51,883 nucleotides of DNA from Fomitopsis serialis. Lineage: Eukaryota; Basidiomycota; Agaricomycetes; Polyporales; Fomitopsidaceae. Made by a program: the position numbers and the translations under genes. This document shows positions 1 through 11,929 of this stretch, piece by piece. Each line of letters starts with the position of its first letter. Within the stretch, counting starts at the first letter, position 1. Location: the NCBI RefSeq assembly GCF_022376445.1, contig NW_025955240.1, forward strand, positions 1 to 51,883. Direction: 5' to 3'. The notes below the pieces were generated by a model. That model searched no databases and was not told where the DNA came from. It worked only from the letters and a program-made list of their open reading frames with translations.

Positions 1-1042
1 GCCTCGAAGACGATTGAAGCAGTTGTTCAATGTTCTCCGTAGTGTACATCCCAGTTTGTGTTGTGTGTTCGTTGTGTGTCCGTGGATGTGTAATTTGTTG
101 GCTGTGATATCTTGTCTTGTCTCTAGCTCTTGATCTGTCCATACATCGCATTTGTACTGTAGTAGCCCGTAGTAGCACTCGCAATATTACACCCACTGTC
201 TCCAAGCTTACCAATTCTCTAATCGTGCGCCCACCGTCGCGTCGAAGACCACATTATTTATTACATAGCCTGCCATCAGTGACGAGGGCATGGGCTGATG
301 GGAGGTGGCGGGTGTCCAGCCACCCATCTGAATCCGGCAAGTGCATGCCCCAAAAAGGCTACTACGAACGACCGCTTGCCAGGCGGCTGCGCGTGCTCCG
401 TTCGCATCTAACGTTCAAACGTTGGGGAGCGCACAGCCGACATGTCTCGGGACGCTTCCGATCTTCCACCAACATGAACATGAACCCGAGCGTCACACCG
501 TCGCAGGGCTGCTTGGCTGGGCAGGATGCACCATGTGTGTCGCCCACAACCGCGTGAGACTGTCGTAGCTGCGCACACCGGTATGGTTGGAGTTCTGTCT
601 GTGCGCGCGTATGCTGGGATGCGCTGACACCGTCCGACTTCACCCAACAGACTGTTTAAAACAGGCACAGTACTGGCATAAGTATTGGCCGCAAGGCCGC
701 GACGCGCAGCAAGGCGGCGGGGCTGTCAGGCGTACACGTTTCATGACAGTCAGAGAAGCGCAGCGGCCCCACCGTTCAGCACGTCCCAAGCGCGATCGGC
801 CCACCCGCCTGACTTCGCGTAGGCCGCTTGACGACGGGGGCGGCGACACCTGCCACCGCTACTTAACCCTCCTCGCGCGCCCCGTCCACCCCATCTCGTC
901 CGGCTGCCCCGCTGAACGTTGAACGGTTCCTCTCGCCTCTCGCTCCTTTCGCGCTCCTTGCACGTCCCCTCGTTCAGTCCTTCCTTCGACACCCCATACC
1001 CCGTGCAAAGACCGCCCCTCCCTCCTACCCACGCAGCCAGCC
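1..1042. other. Intergenic, no gene recognised
   Basis: The first 100 bases are GT-rich. Short open frames exist on both strands but none shows a domain, a signal peptide or a plausible exon chain. The last 150 bases are pyrimidine-rich and probably form the promoter and 5' leader of the gene starting at 1043. No clear TATA box is seen. Confidence 0.6.
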
Positions 1043-1573
1043 ATGATGTTCGGAAAGCTCCTCGCATTCGCCGCCTCCGCCGCGCTCGCGCTCGCCGCGC
1101 CCGCGTCGTTCATCCCATCGCGGACGACGTCATCCTCTGGTCCGCGGACATCTCCGCGCCGAACATCTTCACGACCTGGCAGGTCGGCAGCACGCAGACG
1201 ATCAAGTGGGACCCGAGCCAGGTCCCCCAGACCGCCGCGAACCACACCGGCGTCGTGCTCCTCGGCTACTACGAGAACGACAGCGAGAACCTCGACACCC
1301 GTGCGTCCCGTCCCTTGTCCTGAGCTGGGTGGTGTGCTGATCTTGTTGCAGAGACCCCGCTTGTGACTGGGTTCCAGATCTCGGACGGCCAGGTGGACAT
1401 CACGGTACCGAACGTGCCGACGAGGAACGACTACATCGTCGTCTGTGCGTCCCTCCTCTCCTCTCACCCACAATCGCGTTCACTCACCCCCCCCCCCCCC
1501 CCCCACAGTGTTCGGCAACTCGGGCAACGCCTCGCCCACCTTCACGATCACGGGGACCAACTCCACGCAGTGA
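1043..1573 (+). CDS. KNH/Kre9-like small secreted protein, copy 1 (frame break in signal peptide)
   Basis: Exons are 1043-1300, 1352-1444 and 1509-1573, about 138 residues if the frame is restored. The start at 1043 gives a signal peptide (MMFGKLLAFAASAALALAAP). The mature part carries the features shared with the other three copies in this window: a W..G...TIKW stretch, VDITVP, DYIVV, and an end of LFGNSGNASPTFTI. This is the N-terminal domain of the Kre9/Knh1 family (PF10342 by recollection), linked to beta-1,6-glucan and cell-wall assembly; here it lacks the long Ser/Thr tail and GPI signal. The signal peptide and mature domain are in different frames, with the switch between about 1094 and 1107; one base seems missing or two extra. 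Unlike the other copies it has no intron in the conserved Trp codon. Confidence 0.75.
1487..1504 (+). repeat. 18-base poly-C run in intron
   Basis: Eighteen consecutive C residues lie just before the CACAG acceptor of the second intron of the KNH-like gene, so they form an extreme polypyrimidine tract. Confidence 0.95.
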
Positions 1574-2316
1574 AAATCTCTTACTCTCCTCGCCCCGCGA
1601 GTTCGCGTACCTACTGCCACCCACTCTATCCCACACGCAGCGGACTGATGATACACTCCTACGGACGGACCTATCCCCATCGCTAGCACACATCGCACCT
1701 GGACCCATACTGCACATCAGAGCGCCTGACGCACCCCTGAATCACCCTCTGGACACTTGCCCTCGTTTCGCCGCACCCTCGCGCTGTTCGTTACATATGC
1801 TACGTACTCTAATCGTGATCGACCTGCCGCTATCGAGGGTCTTCTCTGTGATGTGCTCCAGAAGTGGAAGCCTGCTTCGCGCGTGAATGTTGTATGGTTA
1901 CTCTCAAGGTTATCTGGTCTTTCGAGGCCGGGTCGTTCGCTGCCATGCTTTCGGACGGCCCAGGACCGAGAAGGCATCTGGGTAACTGCAACTTGGTACC
2001 TTCAACGTTGGCACCCACCGCGGAAGCATTTCCCCAGTGCCTGACAAGCTTCTTGAGATCGCCGGCGTACGTTGCTTGGATGACGTGCGTCGAACGCAGA
2101 CACGCTTGGCAGTTTGGAGTGAATATCCATAACGTTTCTGTACAAGCAACAATGAAGCGTCCACCGCATACAACATATCTACGGCGGGCAAGGCATCGAG
2201 GCGTCCATACAGCACTGAGAATGCAGAACAAAGCAACGTTCTAATATACATGGTATGTGGAGCCAGACATTCGTCTTTTCACGGCGGCAACAGCGACTCC
2301 GGCGGAGGATACACGT
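1574..2316. other. Intergenic, no gene recognised
   Basis: This is the shared 3' space of two convergent genes (KNH-like on plus, CYSTM on minus). Overlapping open frames of about 100-130 codons on both strands show no family features. Confidence 0.6.
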
Positions 2317-2891
2317 TTAGCAGCACATCTCGCACGGGCAGCCTGCACGGACCGTTGTCAGTGAGCATGCGCGGACAGGGGAAGGAGAGGAAGGGACGCA
2401 CAGATGATGTCTGCGCAGCACTCGCAGCAGTCCTTGCACCCCTCAAAGCAGATGAAGCACGAGAAGGCGCCGATGAAGCAGTCCTTGCCCGCGCCTCCAC
2501 CGCGGAGGCGGCTCGCCTTCTGGTTCTGGCACTCCTGCGACTGGTTCGCGCGCTGCGGGGGGCTCATCGCACCTAGGTGTCGCAAAGCATAGTCAGTCTC
2601 TGTGGCTCATTTTTTGGGGGACGAGCGTCGTAGAAAAGCTGGTCGTCGCCGGCGTCGATCGACGCGCGCCAAGAAAAGCATGTCCAAGTCGGGTTTGCGG
2701 ACGAGCACATTGGCAGGGCGTGCCAAGGCCAAGGCCGCGGGGCCGCCGCTGCCAACGATCAACGGAATTCGGGCGGACGTTCTTACGTCCGCTCCGCCAA
2801 CGACCAACACCACGCTCGGAAGCGAGCACTCACTCATCTGGACCGCCTGGGGCTGGGTGCTGGTGGTCATCGCGGGCTTCGGGGCTTCCAT
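2317..2891 (-). CDS. CYSTM-type cysteine-rich tail-anchored small protein
   Basis: Exons on the minus strand are 2891-2834, 2572-2402 and 2342-2317, coding 84 residues. The first intron (2833-2573, GTGAGT...CTAG) and second (2401-2343, GTGCGT...GTGCAG) restore one frame. The N-terminal half is polar (NQSQECQNQK), followed by SRLRGGGAGKDCF and a cysteine-dense hydrophobic end that finishes DIICCPCEMCC. This is the fungal CYSTM pattern: short proteins with a C-terminal cysteine-rich membrane segment, associated with plasma membrane and stress or metal tolerance. The exact ...CCPCEMCC ending appears only after the last intron is removed, which supports the model. A TATA box lies about 90 bp upstream of the start. 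Function in this organism is inferred from family only. Confidence 0.82.
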
Positions 2892-2980
2892 GGCAGTGAC
2901 GGGGGAATGCGTGAGGACGGCGCGAGATGAGGTGATGGGGGTGCGTGGGTGGGCTGAGTGGCGAAGCGCGCGGGGGGAGG

Positions 2981-2989
2981 TTTATAGGG
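2981..2989 (-). promoter_or_regulatory. TATA box of the CYSTM gene
   Basis: The minus strand reads CCCTATAAA here, about 90 bp upstream of the ATG at 2891. Confidence 0.6.
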
Positions 2990-5771
2990 CCGCGTCCGAG
3001 GGCACGGTCGCCCCATCGCGCGGGACGGCTGTTGACGGTTACGTCATCGCCCATCTCGATCCACCCCCGCAGCAGCCACAGACTCGCTTCCCACAAAAAT
3101 AGACGCACCGCTCCTCCACCCGTGATGCTCCCCTGCACGCCCCCATTCGCCGCCGGTGCCTGCCCGCCTCCTGAACGCCACTACGCCTCCCCGTTCTTCA
3201 TAGACACTGGAGTGCGGTGGAGAGACTCAGAGAGCCCTGCCAAAGCCCTGCAGCGCGCTCTCAGGCTGCTGCGATAGTTGGTCGCTTCCCTTGGCAACGG
3301 GGGCCCCCTGACGTCGTCTTCCCCGCCCCCGATGGCCAGGCTCTCACGCGCGCGAACAGCAAGGTTACACGCGGCTCTATGACGCGCTCGTTTGATGAAA
3401 AAAGTCACTATTTTGCGCACGTTCATTTCGTGTGCTGCCGTTATACTGCCGTGGTGCACGCAGTGGGCGTGCGTTCCACAGGTAGGCATAGGAACGGTAA
3501 TGAACAGGAGGGATTGAGAAGGCCAGGGTCTAAAAGGCTATCAGCTGACGGGTAGGGAGGGGCGTGCACGGCGTCCTGTACGCGCGAGGGAGACGAAGTG
3601 CGGAACCGGAAGTATGGGACGACTGTGCAGTGACAACGCGCGCAGCGCTGGGCGACGGCGTTGGCTGGACAGCCTACGGAGAAATTTGAAGGGACTGCTC
3701 ACACTACGTGCGCCTGGCGATAAGTACCCGAACTTAGTCCACGTCCTTCATAGTGTACTCACTGTGTCAACCATTATACATTATGAGTCGTGCTCACAGC
3801 TGCGAAAACCCGAGCGTCGTTGTGCAACTCACCTGCAGTCGATCAGCGCCGCACAATGGATCAACGCTCAGCGCTGAGCATGCCGTGAATGTATCCGGCC
3901 CTCATACACAACCCACGTAAGAGAACGACGAGGTTCATTGCCTTTGAGCGGGTATGGACACTCACAATTACTCCTCGTGTAATTCGCACCGAGCGAGGCT
4001 CACCTACTTAGCCATACCGGACCCCCGGAAATGCAGTGTTCTGCAACAGACGGGCCTCGACACAGCACTTCCGGTACCATTATTACGACGATGTGCGCGC
4101 ATTCGGAACGTCATCGCCTTGTCATCGCCCATGATAACTTACCCACCACAGCCTGGGCTGGATGCCGCAACGGCAGCCGACACGATTGTACGCGCGCAGC
4201 TCAGGCCTCTTCATGAATGCATGTCCCGCGGCGATAAGGAGGCTCGGACGTGTGCCCAAGCCCCTGATGAGTGCCTCGAGCGCTGCGCACATTGTTGTGT
4301 GGGCCAATATCTGACGGGGTTGGTGAACGGTCGCCCACGGATCATCACAACACCACTTACCTGATGAGTTCATCTGAACGGCTCGCGTCCAAACGATGTA
4401 TCACGTCCAGAGCCACCGCCCCTAGTATCATGGTTATGATACGTCGGCCATAGACAGAGTTCGACGGACGCAGGTGTGCTAGTCGGAAAGAGCTGGTGAG
4501 CTCACACGGTGTGCGATAACAGTGGTCGTGTTCATCTCCGGCATCTGCATGAGGCGTCCGCGGATACTGCTCGTCAGTTGTCCATACCCACTGGCATCTG
4601 TGATACGTCTAAAGCCTAGGCATCCATCTCTGTATACAAAGCCAGCTTCATATAGCCTATTGGCCGTCATCCAGAGTTGTTAGCGTTGAGCTTGACTGGT
4701 CAATGTGTCTCTGAACAGAGATCACCTAGGGCCTGCCGCTGTTCCACGAGTCCCGGCCTCCGAGCACGCCAGTCTGACAAGATATGGCCATGGATGGCGA
4801 GGGCTGCCAGCCGTCGAGCGCCGTGTACGGGGAGTATCCCGGCGGCCGCATCCCAGCGGTGCAGAGGCATTATCGCCGTCATGGAACGCTCGAGGCAGGC
4901 GTGCTTGATAGATACATGGGCGTCGAGGAAGCATATTAGGCAGAGGCTCAGCTTTCAGGCTTTGAGACACTCTCACCTGTTCAACTCGCTGCGATCATCA
5001 TCCTATGGCTGTCCCCAGCTGTACTGTTGCCGACGCGACTGACCGACTGCCAACCTGAACGGCCCTCGTCTATCTCGCGAGAGATGTCGGGGTCTCCTGT
5101 GAATGCCGTGTTCAAGGTACGTTGAGCAGAAGAGGTAGGCGACACGATAGTACAAGCATTTATGAAGCATTCGTGTTACAACTTACCAGGATCGCGCACA
5201 CTGACGAACGCAGAGGGCTCTGGTCAAGAACCGGCACTTCGCACCCGGCGGCGACCCCGGCCGGTACGGATCACTCCCCCACACTTGCGCCACCTTGATG
5301 GCCGGGCGGCGGCGCCGCAGTGCCCGCCTTCGATCAAGTCAGTGGAGGAATGCGTCGGTCGCCGCCGTGCAGCTCCCAGTCGCCGTCGACGGTTCTCTGC
5401 GCTCTACCACGCCGCTCGCTATCTGCTAGCCACGCTCATATCGCCGTCTCGCATTTGGCACCAACTTTCCGAGGGCTGGAAGCGCGATAGGGCACTCTCG
5501 GGAGCGCCGCGCCGCCTTCTCTCGTAAAGCTCGCATTTACCGAACCATATCCGGCACCCTGTGTCACCGCCAGCGCCCGCACCAGCACACCGTCTGAGTC
5601 ATCCACCCACGGCCCCCTCAATCGCGACCTCAGCACGGACACGCCCCTTCCTTCTCTGAGCCCGTCGCCAGCAGAGGAAACTGATCAGAGGTCCTCGGAG
5701 ACCGAGCACGTCGCACCATCGATCGCCATCCTGCTCGCACCCATACTTGTCGCACCTTACCAAGACCGCGC
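2990..5771. other. Gene-poor stretch of 2.8 kb
   Basis: No exon chain or known domain was found on either strand. Base composition is mixed, with stops in all frames and no long open frame with coding-like third positions. The last 200 bases before 5800 probably contain the promoter of the MFS gene. Confidence 0.5.
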
Positions 5772-5780
5772 GATATAAGG
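5772..5780 (+). promoter_or_regulatory. Possible TATA box close to the MFS start
   Basis: GATATAAGG lies only 20 bp upstream of the ATG at 5800 and 56 bp upstream of the in-frame ATG at 5836. If it is the functional TATA box, transcription would begin near or after 5800, and 5836 would be the real start. Confidence 0.4.
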
Positions 5781-5799
5781 AAGGAGCGCATGGCCCGTG

Positions 5800-8700
5800 A
5801 TGGCGTCCTTCAACCGCCTTAGCTACTACTCGGCCATGAGCGAGGACGACGCCGGGCTGGAGGAGGGCCGCGAGGATGAGGGCGTCGACGAGGGCGCGTT
5901 CGACGAGCGCACCCCGCTGGACAGGACGATCGATCGCATTGGGATGGGTGCGTCTTGACGCGTCGCGCACAGTCTGTAGCCTATTAACGTGTGGCCGTCC
6001 CGTCGCTCTGCTGCCGATCTCATATACCGCGAACGTGATTGGGCGGCGCCGTGCAGGATGGTACCAGTGGACGCTGTTGTCGCTCTGTGGGTTCGGTGAG
6101 TCGCTCGAGTCGAAACGCCAGGATCCGGGCTCCTGCTGACCGCCGGGCTGCCTGCCTTTCCTCCCCCGTGCGCAGGATGGATGGCGGATAACGTGAGTAC
6201 TGTACGAATGTGCTGAGGCGCGCTGAACGGATGTAATAGATGTGGATCCAAGCGGTGGCAATAGCCTTACCGCGCATCCAGCGGCATTTTGAAGGTGAGT
6301 ATGGGACAGACTTGGTTGTGTGCAGCGAAGACGGCGCGTATCGATTGGCCACCGGGTCGGGCTACTGCAGCCTAGGACATTGAGCCCGAACTCAGGCTGG
6401 CGATATATGCGGCTATTCTACCTCGTGAAACACCAAGACGGTTGCTGATCTTCCCATTGTTGAGACACTCGATCCGTCTTGAATTGGACACTCCGAGTAT
6501 CTTTGCGTGTAAGAAGGCAGCATGTCTTTCTCGTGTGCCGAGTGCTCTTAGATCCGTTTTCTGCGCACAACCGCATGATACTAATGCAACATTCCCAGTA
6601 CGAGACAGTGTCATCGGCACGTTATCCTCGTCAATGTTCGCGGGGATGATGTTCGGCGCAGTTGGGTGGGGAACGTGTGAGTCTGCGTATCGATCCCTCG
6701 GAACATACAGCGACTAAGCGATTACCACCGTAGGCTCTGACCTCATGGGCCGCACTACGGCCTTCAACGCTACGTTGTTCCTCACTGCCTTCTTCGGAGT
6801 CTTTGCCTCCTTCGCGCCGACGTTCATCTGGCTATGTCTTGCCTTATTCTTCCTAGGGAGTGCTGTCGGAGTACGTTTCGTGTAAGATCCCCGAGATTCG
6901 CTCTAACACCACTCTGAATGTCAGGGTTCCATGCCTACGGACGGAACTCTACTCCTAGAACACATGCCGAACGGGAAAAAGTATCTCGTCACCGCACTCT
7001 CCGTCTTCTTTTCCTTTGGCTCCGTGCTTGCCGCGTTTGTCGGCCTCATAGTCATACCTAGCCACTCCTGTCTACCTGCACCCGCAGCCTGCGACGTGGA
7101 CGCCCAAAATCAAGGATGGAAGTATCTATTCGCTACCCTTGGCGCCATCGTAAGCACTTACGTTTCCTGCTGAATGTGACCTTGCTGAATTGTGCACGCA
7201 GACGATGGCAATGTTCGTCGCGCGGATCGTGTTCTTCCGCTTACACGAGTCGCCGCGCTACCTCGTCCACGCAGGCCGCCCACAAGAGGCGCTCGAGTCC
7301 CTCCAGATGATCTCGCGGTTCAACGGGGACGAGCTGAATCTCGACCTCGAGGACGTGCGCGACAGCGTCTACGCCCCCGTCATCTCCGACGAACCCGCTA
7401 GCATTAACCCTCATGACACTTCCACTAAATATCCTCAACAAGAACCCCCACCAGATGCCCCGCATGACCCATCTACGCTAGTCTTCGACGCAGACGCGCA
7501 AGAGGGAGAAACGCAAGACCCATACAGTGCGAGCCAGGAGCGTCCGTCGGTGGCGTCGGCGGACAGCCGCAACCTCCTGCGCGCCTCGCCCGAGAGCGAG
7601 TCCAAAAGCTACGACGCGACGGGCGAGTCGAACGTCGCGCTCGAGGGGCACTACTACCACACCCCGCAAGTCTCACAAATCTCCCAGACCTCGACGCCCG
7701 CGGGGTCCCTCCGCGGCCGCCCCGAGGCCCTACCACAGCCCCACCCCGAAGCGGAGGCGGAGGACAAGCCCCCGCTCTCGCGCGAGCCGTCCGTCGCCGC
7801 GCCGCGCCCTGTCTCGGGGCTCTTCGCTGACGACGTGCTGGGGGCGGAGCACGCACGCCCGAGGCCGAGACCGAGGCTGAGTGGGCGGGGGAGCAGGCGG
7901 TTCTCCGCGACGTCGTCGGTGTACGAGCCACGGCCGAAGATATACTGGAAGTTCCCGCGGTGGCTGCGGAAGCCGCTCTGGGCGTGGTTCGACAGGATCG
8001 CGATGGTTCTTGCGCCGGAGTGGGCGCACACCACGTTGCTCGTATGGGCGGCGTGGTTCGCGATGTCGTTGGGTGAGTCTTTCCGGATGTGCTTCACGTC
8101 GTAAGAAAGGACGCTGATGATCAACTCGGGTATTTCAGCGTACACGATGTTCAACGTGTATTTGCCGAAGCTGCTGGAGGGACGTGGGGCCCCGCTAGAG
8201 GCGGATATGGGTGCTGCCTCGCCGAAAAGTTTGAATGCGAGCTTGTGGGACGTGGTCATATACGCCCTTGGAGGGTGTCCGGGCGCTGTGGTAAGTTTGT
8301 CTTATATATGCGCAGTGATCTGGTTCATTGATTTTTTGTCCCCAGCTAGGAGCATATCTGATCGAAGGCCCGCTGGGACGTAGATTGTCCTTGGCGGGGA
8401 GTACTTTTGTGACTGCATTCTTCTGTGTGGTCTTCGCTATTGTAGAGCAGTCGTGGGCCGTGCGAGCGAGTACGGTTGGGATCAGTCTGAGTGCGACGGT
8501 ATGTAATCTTTGATTAGGAACTCGCGCCTGCAGACAGACAACTGACTGCTCGATCCCCCAGGCCATGTGGGCTGTCTTGTACGGCTGGACCCCGGAAATC
8601 TTCGGCACAAAAGGTAAGATCGTACTGATTCTAGAGAAAATCCTGCACCCTAACGTTGCAACCAGTCCGAGGCTCCGCTTGCGGCATTGCCTCCGCACTT

Positions 8701-8924
8701 TCGCGAATGTAAGTCATGACCTCCTTCCCTGGCACGCGTATGCTCACCCTCTTCTGAGCAGAGGCGGCATGATTGCACCTATTGCTGGAGGACTGCTACT
8801 CGCGATCAACCAGTCGGTACCCGTATACGCGAGCGTCATCGTCTTCGTCATCGCTGGGTTCTGTGTCCTCCTGCTCAGGGAACAACCTCGGGAGCAAAGT
8901 GGAGGACGAGTGCTCATGCATTGA
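5800..8924 (+). CDS. MFS transporter, SV2-like, with large cytoplasmic loop
   Basis: Thirteen exons: 5800-5947, 6057-6095, 6176-6192, 6240-6294, 6599-6676, 6734-6870, 6925-7149, 7202-8072, 8139-8290, 8346-8498, 8562-8613, 8666-8708, 8762-8924; they join in frame to about 710 residues. An acidic N-terminus is followed by transmembrane segments with GFGWMADNMW, a GWGTCSDLMGR loop (MFS motif A position), MPTDGTLLLEHMP and LHESPRYLV. A long polar insert of about 220 residues (codons from roughly 7380 to 7940) splits the two six-helix halves. The second half has YGWTPEIFGTKVRG and SRIGGMIAPIAGG, typical of the SV2/organic-cation-transporter branch. Substrate is unknown. It is probably a plasma-membrane or endomembrane proton-coupled carrier. 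One exon is only 17 nt. The start may be 5836 instead (see the TATA entry). Confidence 0.88.
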
Positions 8925-10610
8925 TCCGCGAGCGTCCACCGTATGACATCCCGCCCCCGCCTCTGAGCCCCCAATGGACCATTGCATTGAAATGAGTGCC
9001 TGCATCGCATTGTTGCACCGTCTCCCCGACTGCATATTTGTAGCAATACTCCGCATCGCTTGAAGATTGACAGCCGCATTCTGTGCCCCGTGTTATAGTG
9101 TACAATAGTGTTAACCTGCTTAGACGTGGGTTGTAGTATTACTTATAGATATGTCGAAAGAATGGTCGTAGCCCACGGTTATCGTTCCGCACACAGAGAC
9201 CGGCTCGACGCAACATAGACGTGAGTTACTATTTTTCATGATGCAAAATCAGACAGGTGGTTTCACGATCCCTGGGCTGATCTTGTAGTACACAATAGAT
9301 GAGTCTTCAGTATTGATGGCCAGGTATATTTGTGTTGGAGACGAGAGTTCACGGAATGCGTCTTGTAACCTGGTTCCATGCAATAAGCAAGCGGGCTTGT
9401 CATTTGATTTTTTCCCCTCACCATGCTATTGAGAGGGACTCTGCGAGCGAGCAAGGGATGACACACAACATGACCTCCTACCGGCAAGCCATTAGGATCG
9501 CTCTATTATATCTGTACACCGGAAGCTCACGGTTTTTGGTCGGCGGCCTCGCAATGCTCCTCTGGAACAGCTGGTGAGGTCTACGACCTCGAGGTCGCTC
9601 CATTCCTGTGCTACGAACGATCAATCGGGAACCACTTCCGCACCTTGTCAAGCACTTACCCAGCTTCAAATCATTGTACGTTTGGAACAACGCTCCGGCG
9701 GTCCTAGGATATTTGGGCAAGAGCGCAGATAGCTCTGAATACTGCGATCTACGATTCAGCAATAAGGTAGAATACAGACATGAAACGTACGGAAGGATGT
9801 TGCTCCATTGGGACTTTCCCGGGTGAATGCACAGTACGTAGTATACGTATGGATGTTGTTCGACACTCCACGTTGAGGTTCTTAGTATCTTTAGCTGAGC
9901 CGTACTGAAGGAAACTGGGTAGCCCGATCATCGTGACCGTCGTAACTCAGTTAGTAACGGTGCCGCGGCAGTGAGCGTGTGACTGATGCGTATGTCACGG
10001 GACGCCGTGACGCCGTAATGTGTGTGGATTGGCCTTTTGGAGACATCGCTTTCGTCTCATCCCCGGGATACGCCTGTACAGCTACCAGGCCAGCGAGGCG
10101 CATCTTACGCGCTTCGTGAAGTGCAAGTTCCGGAAGCTTCGCTTTGTCAGTATAGAAGAGGCGCATTCTCACTAGGCATTCTGATGTCAGTAAGATTGTA
10201 ACACCGTCGCCGCAACAGCCCTAAGCTGATCCGCAGATCACGAGCTTACACTGCACTTCAACGCGAAATTTCCACGTAGGATAACGGGGGGAGAGGCGGC
10301 ATATCCTGTACCTTACCTATTTATATCACGCCTGGCCGATCTCCAGCCTGTTTAAATCCGGAGCTAAGTACCATGACGCGAGCTCGTGACGTATTACCAC
10401 GACGCGTCTCGGGCGTCGTGGCTTTCGCGCCTTCGCGCATACATCCACCCGGTCGACATCCTTGATCTGCAACTCTCACCTCCACGCAGAGTCTCAACGT
10501 TCAACCGTCGAGTCGTGTTCAAGTCCAAGCCATACCACTTGGAAGTAGCATGCCCCATTACGGTATGCAATGTGGTGCAAGGCGTAGCCAGGCGAGTCAT
10601 GCGCGTCGTT
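8925..10610. other. Intergenic, AT-richer, no gene recognised
   Basis: Short open frames only. Base composition is more AT-rich than in neighbouring genes. Nothing with a domain or a credible splice chain was seen. Confidence 0.5.
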
Positions 10611-10616
10611 GCATAG

Positions 10617-11024
10617 AACCTGACAATCGAGACCGTGATCGACGAGTCTGTGAAGCAGAACCCGGCCCTGCTCGCCCGGGAGGAGAGGCGTGCGGGCGCG
10701 CAGGAGGCGCAGAAGACGGTGCAGTTTGCGTGGCTAGCGGACATGAGGAACGCGAACGCGAGCGGGATTCTGTTTGAGAACGAGTGGCAGACCGTTGCTG
10801 CTTTTCTGGATTCGAGGACGGTGGTGGTTACGGGCCGGCTTGAGGGGTAAGGTGCGTCGAGTGATACGTCGGTCCGTCCATTGCGTTGCTGAATTACACT
10901 GTCATGACTGGCTGGATCAGCTGCCATTCTGACAGTGTGGCTATACAACGTCCGGGACCATCTCAACCGTTACAAGAAAGATGTCATCAAGAAGCTAGTG
11001 GCGGGCACACAGAAGACCTACTAG
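10617..11024 (+). CDS. Unrecognised coding fragment
   Basis: Two stretches look coding. About 10617-10848 reads an Ala/Glu/Arg-rich helix followed by LFENEWQTVAAFLDSRTVVV. About 10936-11024 reads WLYNVRDHLNRYKKDVIKKL and ends at TAG. A GTAAGG donor at 10848 and a GACAG acceptor at 10935 could join them, but the phase does not match as written, so one base may be missing or another splice site used. No start codon is obvious. I do not recognise a family. It may be a remnant or part of a larger gene with the fragment at 11379-11804. Confidence 0.35.
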
Positions 11025-11378
11025 AGGTAGGTGAGTGCGGCTCGGATTGCATGAGGCGCATTGCGATGCACGCAGCGACGGACTGGCCCGGGCTCGACTT
11101 GCAGGAGGTGGGCGGCCAGCGGCGGCGGCGGACGACGGCGTCCGCGCTGGTCTGTTCTGGACAGTTGGTCCGAGTCGTGCGCTCGTCTTCGAGTTCAAAT
11201 CGCCACTCTGTGAGCACGTCTGCGATCTCGATCGGAGGGAAGGACTTACCCAATGTAAGCATACGCCGCCGCGGCACCGTCTCGTAAATAATGATCATCT
11301 GGAGTCCATGGCTCAAAACAGCTGACAAATTCGGGAAAGTAGAAATTTCCTGTCTGCTCGTAAGTACTTCCGCTTTAA

Positions 11379-11804
11379 TTACCATCATTTGCAAGCTCAA
11401 GTTCAGCCTTCTCCGGCATGCACATGGTGTCGTATAGCCACTCTCGCGCAGGCCGGGGAGGAGAAGATGCGAATTCGCGAGAAAGCTTTACAGAAAAGGT
11501 ACGTACAAGTTACAACTCCCAGGTCGGGAACGAGTGATGACCCCGGTATCCTGCTTAGAAGCCCTACTAGTTCAATTCTATTCCCCAGGAGCACGGTGCG
11601 ACCTCTGAGATAGCCTCTGAGAGAGCAGAGGCGACATCCACTTGGCGATCCCACCACGGCAAGTACCTTGCAACCCTGTACATCGCTGACCATGATGTGG
11701 AAAGTGATCTTCCGGCCCTACAGCACATTTCCGACACTGTAATTTTCGCTCCGGCGGCTCCGAGTCTGTCGCCGCTGCAACGGTCCCTCTGTTTTCGAGC
11801 ATGA
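11379..11804 (+). CDS. Unrecognised gene fragment, two exons
   Basis: The frame is open from 11379 (after a TAA) to a GTACGT donor at 11499, and resumes without phase change at 11589 after CCCCAG, running to TGA at 11802-11804. The first part is Ser-rich; an in-frame ATG lies in the SGMHMVSYSHS stretch. The second part reads HHGKYLATLYIADHDVESDL followed by PALQHISDTVIFAP, which has coding character. No family is recognised. It could be the 3' part of the gene whose fragments lie at 10617-11024, or a degenerate copy of something larger. Confidence 0.35.
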
Positions 11805-11929
11805 GTAACAGAATGAAGTCAGCGGTACTAGAATAGGTGCGGCATTCTCGGAAACTAGCTTTGTGCGTACTCGACATGACGACTATGGGTCCAGCAGCGA
11901 GCCAGGTACGAGACTGTGACATCGCCCTC

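Noticed and set aside
5599..6261. Open frame of about 220 codons on the minus strand
   Set aside because: It runs antisense through the first exons of the SV2-like MFS gene, whose plus-strand exons join in frame to a known family.
7473..8259. Long minus-strand open frames of about 150-200 codons
   Set aside because: They are antisense to exon 8 of the MFS gene and are Arg/Pro-rich, as expected from GC-rich coding DNA.
10394..10966. Open frame of about 190 codons on the minus strand
   Set aside because: It overlaps the plus-strand coding-like fragment, its codons do not favour C or G at third positions, and it shows no motif.
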